Positions 46,973 to 57,000 of a stretch of 64,000 nucleotides of DNA are shown here, piece after piece. Made by a program: the position numbers and the translations under genes. A model generated the notes under the pieces. It was not told the DNA's origin. It searched no databases and was given only the letters and a program-made list of their open reading frames with translations. Within the stretch, counting starts at the first letter, position 1, and each line of letters begins with the position of its first letter. The stretch is from Chryseobacterium sp. W4I1. Its GTDB lineage: Bacteria > Bacteroidota > Bacteroidia > Flavobacteriales > Weeksellaceae. The stretch is from NCBI RefSeq assembly GCF_030816115.1, contig NZ_JAUSXQ010000001.1, positions 3,410,001 to 3,474,000 of the forward strand, given 5' to 3'.

Positions 46973-48385
46973 TCATTCCATCTCTGAGATAATTTTATTC
47001 ATCACATCAAAGATGATCTGAATATCTTTATCACCGGTTCTCCAATTGACAAAAGCAGCCCTGATTCCTTTATGACCATTATAAAAAGTAGGGGTCATAA
47101 AAACTTTTCCCGTACCATTAAGCATTTCCAAAAACTTTCCTACTGCATCCTGTTTTCTTTCATCTTTTAAAGTAAAGCATATCGTATTTAGCCGAACAGG
47201 AGCCAGAAGTTTAAAGTCATTGCTATTTTTAATCAACTGCCCGAACTGTTGAGATCGTTTTATATTATTTTCTACAATATCCTGATAGCCCTTTTTCCCA
47301 TAAGCCATGATTGAAAACCATGCAGGAAGTGCTTTTAATCTTCTTGAGTTTTCGGGGAGAAAATTTAAATAGCTAAAGCTTTCCAACGGATCTCCAAGAT
47401 AAGGAGCATTGGAATTCTGAAAAGTTTCTACCTGTAAAATTTTGTAGTCTTCTTTTACAAAAAAGACAGCACTTTCATAAGGAACATTGAGCCATTTGTG
47501 ACAGTCAACCGTAATGCTGTCTGCATTTTCCCAGCCGTCAACAAGATGTTTATAAGTTTCTGAACATGCCGCAAAGCCTCCAAAAGCCGCATCAATGTGC
47601 CACCAGAAATTATATTTTTCTTTTAATTGGTGTATTGCATTGAAATCATCAAAATCAACTGTATTGACTGTTCCTCCACTGGAAATTAAAATAAATGGTT
47701 CTCCGTTAAGTTTCATAATCTGATCTTCCAGATCCGTAATACCGATAGCTTCCCGATCTTCTCCTGCTGTTTTGATCTTTATAATATTACTGCTTCCAAT
47801 CCCCAAAAGTGACAGGGATTTTATAGATGAAGAATGAGGTGTAGCTGTTAATATATTGATCTTTCCGGAAATACCTTCCTTAGCAATATCCCTTCCCTGT
47901 TCTTTTCCAAGCCATTGGCGGGCAACAGCCATGCATGTAAAATTCGACATAGTAGCTCCGGTGACGAAACCTCCCAGAAAATTTTGTGGTAGTCCGAGAA
48001 GTTCCAGCAGAATCTTTATGGTTTCGAGCTCCACATTGGCTGAAATGTCTCCCTGTCCTTTTGCAGACTGTGTATTCTGATCATAAATTGTAGCCAGCCA
48101 ATCACCGGCAATAGAAGCTGGTGTGGATCCTCCTGTGACAAATCCGAGATACCTCGGACCTGATGAGCCTACCATAATCGGTTCAAATCTTTCATTGAAT
48201 ATTCTCAATGTTTCTTCAGTTCCAAAACCAGATTCCGACAGATCTGCTTTACCTGATATTAATGTATTATCTACGGAAGTCATCCTTTCATTGATGTTAT
48301 TCAGGAATTCAGTTCCCTGTTTCTTTATCATTTCCAGGATATGGTCAATTTGGTCTGAATCGTTTTTCAAGTATTCTTTCATCAT
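46973..48385 (-). CDS. PLP-dependent group II decarboxylase
   Basis: The 470-residue enzyme belongs to fold-type I PLP decarboxylases of the aromatic-amino-acid/glutamate type. HIDAAFGGFAA holds the Asp that pairs with the pyridine nitrogen, and DSITVDCHKWLNVPYE holds the Schiff-base Lys. SSGGTVNTVDFDD and PRYLGFVTGGSTPAS fit the family. ATG 48385 (or 48382) is chosen because a -7 box lies just upstream and the alternative is a TTG. The substrate amino acid cannot be told; homologues act on tryptophan, tyrosine, DOPA or 2,4-diaminobutyrate. Confidence 0.9.
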   Translation of the reverse strand: MMKEYLKNDSDQIDHILEMIKKQGTEFLNNINERMTSVDNTLISGKADLSESGFGTEETLRIFNERFEPIMVGSSGPRYLGFVTGGSTPASIAGDWLATIYDQNTQSAKGQGDISANVELETIKILLELLGLPQNFLGGFVTGATMSNFTCMAVARQWLGKEQGRDIAKEGISGKINILTATPHSSSIKSLSLLGIGSSNIIKIKTAGEDREAIGITDLEDQIMKLNGEPFILISSGGTVNTVDFDDFNAIHQLKEKYNFWWHIDAAFGGFAACSETYKHLVDGWENADSITVDCHKWLNVPYESAVFFVKEDYKILQVETFQNSNAPYLGDPLESFSYLNFLPENSRRLKALPAWFSIMAYGKKGYQDIVENNIKRSQQFGQLIKNSNDFKLLAPVRLNTICFTLKDERKQDAVGKFLEMLNGTGKVFMTPTFYNGHKGIRAAFVNWRTGDKDIQIIFDVMNKIISEME

Positions 48386-48412
48386 GGTTGTGGAGTTAAG
48401 GGATAATTTGAT

Positions 48413-48420
48413 CAAAAATA
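48413..48420 (-). promoter_or_regulatory. -7 box of the decarboxylase gene
   Basis: On the minus strand this reads TATTTTTG, a TAnnTTTG match, 27 nt before ATG 48385. Confidence 0.5.
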
Positions 48421-48550
48421 TTAAATACTTAGAAACAATTCTCCTGTCTTAGCATAAATTTTGCTTGTCTTTGAGACTTCAATGGATTTTGTTACCTTTA
48501 AATAGGCATATTTCTATTTGATATTTCCAATTTTAATATAAATACACACT

Positions 48551-49675
48551 GTGATAAAAAAATTCCACTCTTTTCTTGTACTTATTGTACTTGCATCCGG
48601 CTTGCTTTCATGTAAAAATGAATTGGTTTCTACCTCAAAACCTGTTGACAAAAATGCAATCATCGATTCTACGGTCATGGCTTTTCAAAAGACACTTTTG
48701 AAACAGCAGATTGATTCTGTTTTTAAAAAATATGATTTCAATGGCAGCATTGCTGTGTTCAAGGATTCAACAGAGCTTTACCAGAAAGAGAATGGTTATT
48801 CAGATTTCAAGAATAAAATAAAAATAGACAGCAGCACCGTTTTTGCCATCGGATCTATAAGTAAGCAATTCACAGCTGTTCTTATTCTTCTTCAGATGGA
48901 ACAGGGAAAGCTGAATGTTACTGACAAAGTATCTGACTATTTAAAAGAATTCAGGACCAAAGAATACGAGAATATCACTATTCATCAGCTTTTAAATCAT
49001 ACTTCAGGATTAAATCTTTTCGGAGGAAAACTGATGTTCAAGAGTGGCTCAGATTTTTTCTATTCTAATGACGGTTTCAATGCCTTGGGCAAAATTGTGG
49101 AAACTGTTTCAGGAAAAACTTATGACGAAAATGCGCTGGAGCTTTTCAAAAAGGCAGGCATGAAAAATTCGTCAACCGGAAACATTTTTGAAGGAAAAAA
49201 CTTTGCCAGTGCTTACCTGGGTAATGGCAAAGATGCACAAATAGTTCCCAATATGCCGAAAAGATTAGGTGGGAAAGACATAGGAACTCCGGCAGGCGGA
49301 ATTCTTTCCACCATAGAAGATCTACACATCTGGAATAATGCTCTTTATGGTGGAAAAATCCTGAAACCTGAAACTTTAAAACAGTTCGTCTCCAAAGGGG
49401 CAGTAAGGCATCATGCGATTTTTGGAAAGATGGGCTATGGCTATGGGATCATGCTGAATATGGGAAGGCCCGAAAGCTATTTTCACAGCGGCTATGTGAA
49501 AGGCTCCCCTTCTCTGAATATTTATTATCCTCAGACAAAAACATCTGTCATTATACTGTCTAATATCGCAGATGAAGAAAAAGGCAAAAGTTCAACTTTT
49601 CGCCCCCATATCGAAGTTAAAAGGATAACGGATAATCTGGAAAACACTTTGCTGCAGCTTAAATCAAAACATTAA
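48551..49675 (+). CDS. serine hydrolase, class C beta-lactamase-like lipoprotein
   Basis: The 374-residue protein starts with GTG and has a signal peptide with lipobox GLLSC near residue 21. The beta-lactamase/transpeptidase-like fold shows the SxxK tetrad as AIGSISKQFTA, the YxN motif as FFYSNDGFN, and HSGYVKGSPS in place of the KTG motif. QLLNHTSGL is also typical. Such periplasmic enzymes are often esterases, D-peptidases or cell-wall-editing enzymes; resistance to beta-lactams should not be assumed. It is divergent from the decarboxylase gene. Confidence 0.88.
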   Translation: MIKKFHSFLVLIVLASGLLSCKNELVSTSKPVDKNAIIDSTVMAFQKTLLKQQIDSVFKKYDFNGSIAVFKDSTELYQKENGYSDFKNKIKIDSSTVFAIGSISKQFTAVLILLQMEQGKLNVTDKVSDYLKEFRTKEYENITIHQLLNHTSGLNLFGGKLMFKSGSDFFYSNDGFNALGKIVETVSGKTYDENALELFKKAGMKNSSTGNIFEGKNFASAYLGNGKDAQIVPNMPKRLGGKDIGTPAGGILSTIEDLHIWNNALYGGKILKPETLKQFVSKGAVRHHAIFGKMGYGYGIMLNMGRPESYFHSGYVKGSPSLNIYYPQTKTSVIILSNIADEEKGKSSTFRPHIEVKRITDNLENTLLQLKSKH

Positions 49676-49864
49676 AACTAAAAATCAACAACATTACAAA
49701 AACTGCTAAAGCAAAATCTGCATATACATAAACAAGGTATGAACCGGGAAGCAGCAAATAGGAAAAAATAAATGAAATATCAAGCCGTATTAGCGTGTTA
49801 TTCTTATTCTAATTGGTAGTCTTTAGATTTTATATATATGTTTAAAAAAATATTACATTGAGCT

Positions 49865-50392
49865 ATGAAAAAAATGTATTTCATTGCCATTTATCCGCCC
49901 CAGGAAATTATTGAAGAAGTGAAGGTTTTCAAAAAAGATCTTATGCTGAATTACGGAAATTCAAAGGCCATAAAAAATGATGCCCATATTACTTTATTTC
50001 CTCCTTTTTCCAGAGAGTTGGAACTGGAAAGTGACATTCATGCAGCTTTTCAAAAAATAGATACAAATATGTCTCCTTTTGAAATCATTCTGAACGGTTT
50101 TGGAAGCTTTCCTAACCCAAAGAATCCTGTCCTTTTTGTTCAGCCTGAAACCAACAATAATTTAAACATTCTTCACCAAAGAGTAAAACAGCACTTCAAT
50201 TTTACAAAATACACTTTCACTCCACATATGACGGTCGGCTATAGAGACCTCAGCTATGACAATTACCTGAAGGCGTGGGAAGTTTACAAGAATAAAGAAT
50301 ACAGAACTAAATTTATAGTTAATAAAATTTCACTTCTTCGCCACGATGGAAAGTGGATCCCCATTGCCGAAAAAGCTTTACAGGAAAACTGA
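49865..50392 (+). CDS. 2H phosphoesterase / 2'-5' RNA ligase family protein
   Basis: The 175-residue cytoplasmic protein has the two HxT catalytic motifs of the 2H superfamily: DAHITLFPPF near residue 40 and FTPHMTVGYR near residue 120. Family members cut or join 2'-5' or cyclic phosphodiester bonds in RNA or nucleotides (ThpR/YjcG-like). The natural substrate is unknown. The gene lies 64 nt upstream of ruvC, which has its own -7 box. Confidence 0.88.
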   Translation: MKKMYFIAIYPPQEIIEEVKVFKKDLMLNYGNSKAIKNDAHITLFPPFSRELELESDIHAAFQKIDTNMSPFEIILNGFGSFPNPKNPVLFVQPETNNNLNILHQRVKQHFNFTKYTFTPHMTVGYRDLSYDNYLKAWEVYKNKEYRTKFIVNKISLLRHDGKWIPIAEKALQEN

Positions 50393-50444
50393 ATTCTCAA
50401 AGAAGCTTTTATCTCAACTGTATCAGAAAATATTTATAAAACCC

Positions 50445-50452
50445 TATCTTTG
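50445..50452 (+). promoter_or_regulatory. -7 box of ruvC, possibly leaderless transcript
   Basis: TATCTTTG matches TAnnTTTG and ends 4 nt before the ruvC ATG, so the transcript would start at or next to the start codon. Confidence 0.55.
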
Positions 50453-50456
50453 ATGA

Positions 50457-51011
50457 ATGATTTCAGAGAAAATAATTTTAGGTATTGACCCGGGAACAGC
50501 AATTATGGGTTTTGGCATTATTTCCATTAAAAAGGGTAAAATGGAAATGATCTCTATCCACGAACTGATCCTAAAAAAATATCCGAACCACGAAACCAAA
50601 CTGAAATATATTTTTGACAAAACATTAGCACTGATCGATGAGTACCACCCTGACGAAGTTGCTCTGGAAGCTCCGTTCTTCGGTAAAAACGTGCAGAGTA
50701 TGCTCAAACTGGGCCGGGCTCAGGGAGTAGCCATGGCCGCAAGCCTGCACAGGAATATCCCTATTACGGAATACTCACCCAAAAAGATTAAAATGGCCAT
50801 CACCGGAAACGGAAACGCCAGCAAGGAGCAGGTTGCAGGGATGCTCCAAAACCTTTTAAATCTGAAGGAATTTCCTACTAAATATTTAGATGCCTCGGAT
50901 GGCCTGGCTGTCGCAGTATGCCATCATTTCAACTCGGGGACTATTGCAGATACAAAGTCGTATAGCGGATGGGATAGTTTTTTGAAGCAGAATCCGGGAA
51001 GGGTGAAGTAA
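50457..51011 (+). CDS. ruvC: Holliday junction endodeoxyribonuclease RuvC
   Basis: The 184-residue resolvase cuts Holliday junctions with RuvAB. The acidic active-site residues are seen in ILGIDPGTAIMGFGI (first Asp), DEVALEAPFFGKN (Glu), and YLDASDGLAVAVCHHF (C-terminal Asp pair). Length is normal. ATG 50457 is used; ATG 50453 is in another frame. The downstream flank is the accessory region with decayed genes. Confidence 0.96.
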   Translation: MISEKIILGIDPGTAIMGFGIISIKKGKMEMISIHELILKKYPNHETKLKYIFDKTLALIDEYHPDEVALEAPFFGKNVQSMLKLGRAQGVAMAASLHRNIPITEYSPKKIKMAITGNGNASKEQVAGMLQNLLNLKEFPTKYLDASDGLAVAVCHHFNSGTIADTKSYSGWDSFLKQNPGRVK

Positions 51012-51041
51012 TTATTAGGAGGCTGTTATGTTAATACATTT

Positions 51042-51337
51042 ATGAAGTCTATAACTTTGGTAAGCGGCTTACAGAAGTAAGAAAAGATAAAGGACTTATG
51101 CAGAAAGAAGTTTATTCACATCTCGCTATTGGCAACAGCAATTACAATAAGCTGGAGAACGGTCACAGACGGTAGATGAGTTGTTGAAGCTTTCTAAGCT
51201 TTTTAACCTTAGTGCAGATCAGATTCTGAACTACGAAAATATCATCTCAGAAGAAGGTTACCATTGAGGACAAACCCGATTTTGAGAAGCTGCTTTTGAT
51301 TAATTATAAAGTATCAATAGATCCGCTACAAAAATGA
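51042..51337 (+). pseudogene. decayed XRE-family regulator
   Basis: Three frames together spell a short helix-turn-helix regulator. First comes GKRLTEVRKDKGLMQKEVYS, running to YNKLENGHR; then, after a shift, TVDELLKLSKLFNLSADQIL; then, after another shift, KVTIEDKPDFEKLLLINYKV to a stop at 51337. A further shift is needed near the ATG at 51042. The pieces follow the normal order of an XRE (Cro/CI-type) DNA-binding protein, so this was a regulator that no longer makes a full product. Confidence 0.75.
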
Positions 51338-51373
51338 CTTAAATTTATGGTGTAAAGTTTAAAACCTTTATCC

Positions 51374-51957
51374 ATGAATAAACAACAACAGCAAGTTAAG
51401 GCTCGCAAAGATTGGCTTAAAATCTATTTACAAGAATGAAAGTTATTAGGATCTACTCTAATAAAAAAGCAGAAAGTACGATACATTTTTTAGGTGAAAT
51501 TTTGGATACATTCTATTTTCCTATACAGCATATTCAAACTGACTGGAGAACGGAATTTTTTAATTATTCCTTTCAATACGAATTGCATGAGCATTTTATC
51601 AAATACAGGCCCATCAAGCCCAGATCCCCTCATTTAAATGGTAAAGTAGAAAGAACCCAACAGACTGACAAATCCGAATTCTGGTCACTAATAGATTTAT
51701 CTGATCCAGATCTTGATTTAAATGCTTTAGCTATTGAATGGCAGGAGTTCTACAATAAGAAAAGACCACACTCTTCTTTGAATGGAAAAACGCCTTGGGA
51801 AAAGTTACAGTTGTTGGAACATCTCATCCCTATTCAGCCTGATGTTACTGCAAAATTTTGGGACTCGAATGAAGTAATATTGCCCAGAAATTATACTTAT
51901 TTAAGTTATATAAAACAAAAAAATATTAATTTAGTTTCAAAGCCCAAGAGGAAGTAG
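51374..51957 (+). pseudogene. internally deleted IS481-type transposase
   Basis: ATG 51374 opens MNKQQQQVKARKDWLKIYLQ, a typical transposase N terminus of the IS481 kind, which stops after 21 codons. Overlapping it, the frame 51436-51957 gives the C-terminal half of the integrase core, with IQTDWRTEFFN, PRSPHLNGKVERTQQ and YNKKRPHSSLNGKTPWE (the last Asp and Glu of the DDE triad). The middle, including the N-terminal helix-turn-helix and the first catalytic Asp, is missing. It is a dead element; I could not fix terminal inverted repeats with confidence. Confidence 0.8.
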
Positions 51958-52008
51958 GCTCTGCTGGGGAGCAACCTACCAGCACTAGGCTTTTAGATAT
52001 ACGGAAAG

Positions 52009-52035
52009 GGAGACCCAAAAGGTCTCCTCTTTTAT
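52009..52035 (+). terminator. hairpin downstream of the transposase remnant
   Basis: GGAGACC (52009-52015) pairs with GGTCTCC (52021-52027) around CAAAA and is followed by T-rich sequence. An outer imperfect pairing (51995-52007 with 52034-52046) extends it. It may be a terminator or the end of the former element. Confidence 0.55.
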
Positions 52036-52144
52036 TTCCGGTATCTTTTATGGCTAAGAAAACCCTCTCTTAATTTGTAACGAATCTATTGTTATAGCAC
52101 ATATTAGTATTTTTATCTTATTAATCTGTAACGATTATTTAGGA

Positions 52145-52558
52145 CTAGTGATTATTTTTCTTTAATTTTTCGCATTTACATGGAGGTGGGGCTCCATTAA
52201 AATTCTTATTATCAAAATGTAGATAATATATTTTATTATCTCTTTCAATCAATAATGTTAAACTATCTTTTTCTTTAGAAACATGATCACCTAAATGAAT
52301 TTTTCCTGTCCATTGGTCAAGCATAGGTAAACAGACTTCTCCAAAATTCATGTAAGCATTCATGTGATTTGCCGTATCTGCAATCTCACCTAAATATACT
52401 TCTTTGTTCATTTCAATCGGAGAAAAATCGTCTAGGAATGATTCTGTTCCTGATTTAAAAAAATCAGACAAATCTTTTTTCTCCGAATTAAAATAGATAA
52501 AAAGAACTAGGAATCCAATCAATGAAAGTATAACTGTTATTTTATTATTCTTAAACAT
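52145..52558 (-). CDS. orphan candidate immunity protein with one membrane segment
   Basis: Starting at ATG 52558 (137 residues, MFKNNKITVI), the product has one N-terminal membrane helix and a periplasm- or cytoplasm-facing domain rich in acidic residues, ending in a Cys-x-Cys, Lys-rich tail. It starts 7 nt after the end of a decayed Rhs tip on the same strand, the usual place of an immunity gene for a polymorphic toxin. No family is recognised. The coding frame is intact although the tip upstream is broken, which would fit an immunity gene kept after its toxin was displaced. Confidence 0.65.
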   Translation of the reverse strand: MFKNNKITVILSLIGFLVLFIYFNSEKKDLSDFFKSGTESFLDDFSPIEMNKEVYLGEIADTANHMNAYMNFGEVCLPMLDQWTGKIHLGDHVSKEKDSLTLLIERDNKIYYLHFDNKNFNGAPPPCKCEKLKKNNH

Positions 52559-52565
52559 TTTAATA

Positions 52566-53517
52566 TTAATTTTTAAGTGGTGTTGTCCAAAAAAGTTTCG
52601 TTGCACCATATTGATAAGATCCACCTGCGCCAATTGGATTAGTTCCAATACCAAAAGTTGTATAACCTTTTGCTCCGTTATTATTGAGTCCAAAATTACT
52701 CGGATTCATATCCCGTAATTGAAATCTGCCATCATAGTCTGTTCCTCCGTAAGATGCATTAAGAAATGGAACACCTCCTGAATAACTCATTCCATTTCCT
52801 GCAAAATCTCCAATTTTAAAATCATGCCCCTCGGCAGGAGTTACGCTATACATACTTAAAGATGGACCCACATCATAATCCACATCAAAATTTATATTGG
52901 CATAAAAAGAACTTCCATTATTATTATCAGCAGAAACATAACTAGGGCTCCAGACCATCCATAACCAACTATTGAACTGTATCTAAGTTCTACCCCCATT
53001 CCTCCAGATCCAGCTAATTTTAATTGGCCTACAGTTGCCAACATTTTGACTATCAGGATTAATTCCAATTTGAGTTCCTGCTCCAGTTGTAAAGGATTCA
53101 GTCATAACCTTTCCACTAGAGTCGGTTGCAACTCCTGTATCACTTAAATTATATTGATAATTTTGATTGCCATTACTATCTGTTCCTGTTATTGTTAAAG
53201 CATCTTGATATTCCTAAACTCCCATATATTTTTTATCTTGAGCATCTTGTAATGAATGAACATCTTTATCGTAAGTCCAAGATGTTTGCCCATCAACAAC
53301 TGACTTAATCCATCCTGTACCTTCTCTTCCGTCAGGGTCTACAAAATTAATTGGATTATTGAAAGCATAATTAAAAGGAGAATGTCTTCTCATCTTTTCT
53401 GCCAACGGATCCACCACTCCCCATCTTCCAATATCCGGCATATACATTCTCGCTCCATAGTCATACATTCCAGTCTCTTGCAACTCCTTCCCGTTGTACT
53501 TGTAGTTCTATAATTCC
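52566..53517 (-). pseudogene. decayed orphan Rhs tip (core end plus C-terminal toxin-like region)
   Basis: On the minus strand the frame begins [20 protein letters not shown], the end of an Rhs core. It continues through [10 protein letters not shown] to [11 protein letters not shown], the point where toxin tips normally begin. A TAG (53216-53214) follows KKYMGV in the same frame. The frame then continues ALTITGTDSNGNQNYQYNLS and is shifted twice (around 53030 and 52940), so that ATVGQLKLAGSGGMGVELRY is read in another frame. It then returns to the first frame and ends TTPLKN. It has no start of its own and was once the 3' end of a full rhs gene. The tip family is not recognised. Confidence 0.75.
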
Positions 53518-53541
53518 ATTCAATTGAGAGAAGTTGTTTAT

Positions 53542-54060
53542 TTAAATACCCAAATGTTTTACGGTTAATAACTTCCATTGATTTTCTTTACAAGAATATT
53601 CAAACACTATTACCGAACCTCCTACATTTGTAAACTGATAGTTTTTATTCTTGTATGTTATTTTAAAATCCATAATGTTGATTGTGATTCTATTTCCGTT
53701 TAATACTTCTATGATTTTCCATACATTTATTCCTTTTTTTAAAAGGCTTCTGTTATTTTTATCATAAATATCAATTTCTTTGAATTGTATTTTAGAAATA
53801 GTGTTTATTTTAAAACCTCGATTATTCTCGTCTAGTAAATATAAATTATTAATCTTAGTAGAAAGTTGCTGTATATAAAGTTTCCAATTTTCGGTTTGAA
53901 TATCTTTACTCAATTCTTGCTTATAAAAATTATAAAAATCATCACCACTAATTACTATAGCATCATCTTTTAAAGTTTTATATTCATTGTCTAATTTTTG
54001 AGCTTTAATCGTAAAAGAACAAAGTAAAAAAATACAGATTAAAGATATTATTCTTTTCAT
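53542..54060 (-). CDS. candidate immunity protein for the Rhs-JAB toxin
   Basis: The 172-residue protein has a signal peptide ending TIKAQ and a soluble mature part with alternating charged and aromatic residues (DDFYNFYKQELSKDIQTENW, YKNKNYQFTNVGGSVIVFEY). It starts 2 nt after the Rhs stop on the same strand, the standard position of an immunity gene. No known immunity family is recognised. Export suggests that the toxin would be met outside the cytoplasm, or that the protein has another envelope role. Confidence 0.7.
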   Translation of the reverse strand: MKRIISLICIFLLCSFTIKAQKLDNEYKTLKDDAIVISGDDFYNFYKQELSKDIQTENWKLYIQQLSTKINNLYLLDENNRGFKINTISKIQFKEIDIYDKNNRSLLKKGINVWKIIEVLNGNRITINIMDFKITYKNKNYQFTNVGGSVIVFEYSCKENQWKLLTVKHLGI

Positions 54061-54062
54061 TT

Positions 54063-57000
54063 CTATTTTGTTTTAGGGGTTACAAAGTATTTTTGAGGAA
54101 TAGTCGCTTTGACACCTGTATTATTATAAATATATACAGTTCCATTTGATCTGGAGAAAACATAATTAATTGCAGTTCCACTATTTTGAATATCTCCTCC
54201 TTGATTTGATGGTGCATTCCCCCAACTACTTGTAGTTGTAGTTCCTCCTATCGTTGCAGAAGATGATCCCATAATATTATTTGAACCTGATGATTCAGTT
54301 TTACTTCCACTTGGATGCGAGTGAAATATAGATTGATTTCCATAGCTAGTAATCGAAATACTTGCATTTGGATCTGTTGCGGGATCGCGAACAGGTCCCA
54401 TTGGAGATTCTACAACAGTACCGTCTTTTTTAATTCTACCTCCGTATTCTCTATTATTTGCATCAGATGTCCCTCCTTTTCCATTATCCTGATTGACTAT
54501 GTCTACCATCCCTTGACGTGTATCAGGACTTCCTGTAATTTCAACACTATTATCATAAGCTAAACTATTTGATTGAAATGCGGAAGTATTTCCAGAGTTT
54601 TCGGTAATAAATTTTTCTGTTGCTTTTCTATCCTTATTAGATATTCCTGCAGATGGTGCGCCAGAATCAAAGCTTGATTTTGTTGTTTTTACTACATAAA
54701 CTTTTTTATCATCAATACCATCATTACCCAAATATGTTCCATCTTCACTTATAAAATCTCCTTCTAATCTTCCATCGGGATCTATAAAACGAATAGGATT
54801 GTTATAAGCATAACGATATGGTGACCAAGCTCTGTTAACTTCCGCCAAAGGATCTACCACACCCCATCTTCCCAAGTCAGGCATATACATTCTCGCTCCA
54901 TAATCATACATTCCCGTTTCTTGCTGTAATTCTTTGCCATTATATTGATACTTATAAGCAGGATTTCCTGTCAAAGCATTATATCCTTCATGTTTTAAAC
55001 CAAACGGATAATAATTGTTTTCTTCAAGAACTGCTGTGTTGCTGCCATTGTTGAAATAACTCAAACGTACATTTCCCAAATGATCTGTATAGTTGTAAAT
55101 ATACTTATTTTTTACAAAATCAAAATAACCTTCTGAGGTCGGTACAAACTGTAAATCAGGTGTAGGAGGAGGACAATCAATACATCCAAATCCTATGCCT
55201 TCAAGTACATATTGAAAACTATCCAAATAATCCGTAGTCGTTAGAGCAAGGTTTGTATTTCCCTGCCAATCTTTTTTGTAATAAGAATATACTTTTTTAA
55301 GTTTTCTTCCATCAGCTCCATAAAGATGGGAGATAATACCCCCGAAAGGACTTGTATTATTATTCTTAGTAAGAATAGAAGGAAGGTTGAGGAAATTATA
55401 CTGAATATTTGTAATTTCTTTATCTACATGATTCGTCATATTTCCGTTCAAATCATAGCCAATAGTATTTCCACCTCCAACATACCCTGAATAATTCTGG
55501 GAAGCATCCGTTACATTTAACAGCCTATTACCTGCATAGTTATACGTTAAATTGTCAATTTGCATTGCCATTCCGTTGGTTGTATTTTTAGCATTCCGAT
55601 ATAATCGGGTAATATTACCATTCAGATCATATTCTATAGATTCCCCGAAATGATCTTCCAGTGGCACAGTACTATTAGGCTCAGAATAATGTCCGAATTT
55701 AAGTCTGTTTAATTTATCATAATTATAAGAGTATTTTTTTAGTACACCATCATTTGAAGTCTTCCAATCGACTTCTGCAATATTCCCGTTATACTTTGCC
55801 ATAGCAAAAGTAGTATTGACTGGATTATGGTATCTAAGCTCATATCCGAATAATTTTCCGTTCAGGTTAACGGGATCATTAATCTGTGTCATCCAGCCAC
55901 GGATGTTGTATTTGTAATCTATGGTCTGTAATGGTGATGCTATAGCTATTCCCCCAACTTTTTTAGATTCCAGCTGGGAAAGCTCATTGTATTTGTTTTG
56001 AGCCAGATATTCAACAGGGTTGCTGCCTATCTGATGGGTATGGGTCAAAAGCCTGTTCTGGTGATCGTATGTAAAGTTTTCAGTGATGACTCTTTCATTA
56101 TCAGTAGCCAGTCTTTTGTGTCTTGTAACTGCAATTTGTGGAACACCTGAAAAATCAAGCTTAGATTCTGTTTTAGTATACCCCCCCAAATGGTTAATGG
56201 AATGAGTTCCTATTGAGCGTCCTTTAGTATCGTAATAGGTATAATTCTTTGTCCAGTTATCGTCCTCAATATTCTTCACCAGGCTCATCACCGGAAGTCC
56301 TTTGGTGCTTCTTCCATCTGCAGGAGTATCGGTCAAAACAGGCTCATCCTGGATGGTTGAGGGGAAAGAAGGATTAAAGCTGTATGGAGGATAAGTGTCA
56401 TAATAATTTAATGTTAATATCTTAACCCATTTTGTAGAATTCGGATAAGTAACATCCTGATTTCCGTAATATACATCCATGCCCTGTCTGTTAAAAGCAG
56501 TAGCTACACGAATGACATTATTAGAGCCTAAAGCATCTATTTCTGATTGTTCAACGCTTCTTTGATAACCTGTTCCTATTCCCGTGATTGCCACTCTTCC
56601 GAACTGGTCGTATTTGGTGTACAGCCATTGACCTTTTTCTTTTAAAATAGTGTCTTGAGTAGCTACTAGACGATCCTGTTTATCATATAGCATATATTCC
56701 CAGCCTTTGCCTGGTAGTTTCTTTTCCACTAAACGGCCTCTGCCATCGTAACGGTATTGGTAACACAAATCGTTTAACACGGTATCTGTAATAGGTCCTT
56801 GTAATGCTTTAGGAGGAATAACAAATGCCAGCTGGTCATATTCATTATACACATAATAGGTGTCAGTGTAATATGTCCCATCAAATTTTCTTACCATTAC
56901 AGCCTGCCCTTGCCCATTTTTGAATTCTATAGTGATATTACCATCTTCATCAGTTACTGTATTCTTGTATAATTGGTTTGGCGGAAAATATTCCAGAACT

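Noticed and set aside
48551..49675. True beta-lactamase resistance gene
   Set aside because: The SxxK and YxN motifs are shared by many esterases and peptidases of this fold, and the usual KTG motif is replaced by HSG. Resistance cannot be claimed.
51338..52060. Complete insertion sequence with inverted terminal repeats
   Set aside because: The transposase lacks its middle part, and I could not match the ends as inverted repeats or find a target duplication.
52566..52958. Independent 130-codon gene
   Set aside because: It is the last in-frame piece of the decayed Rhs tip; the same frame and the Rhs core lie directly upstream.
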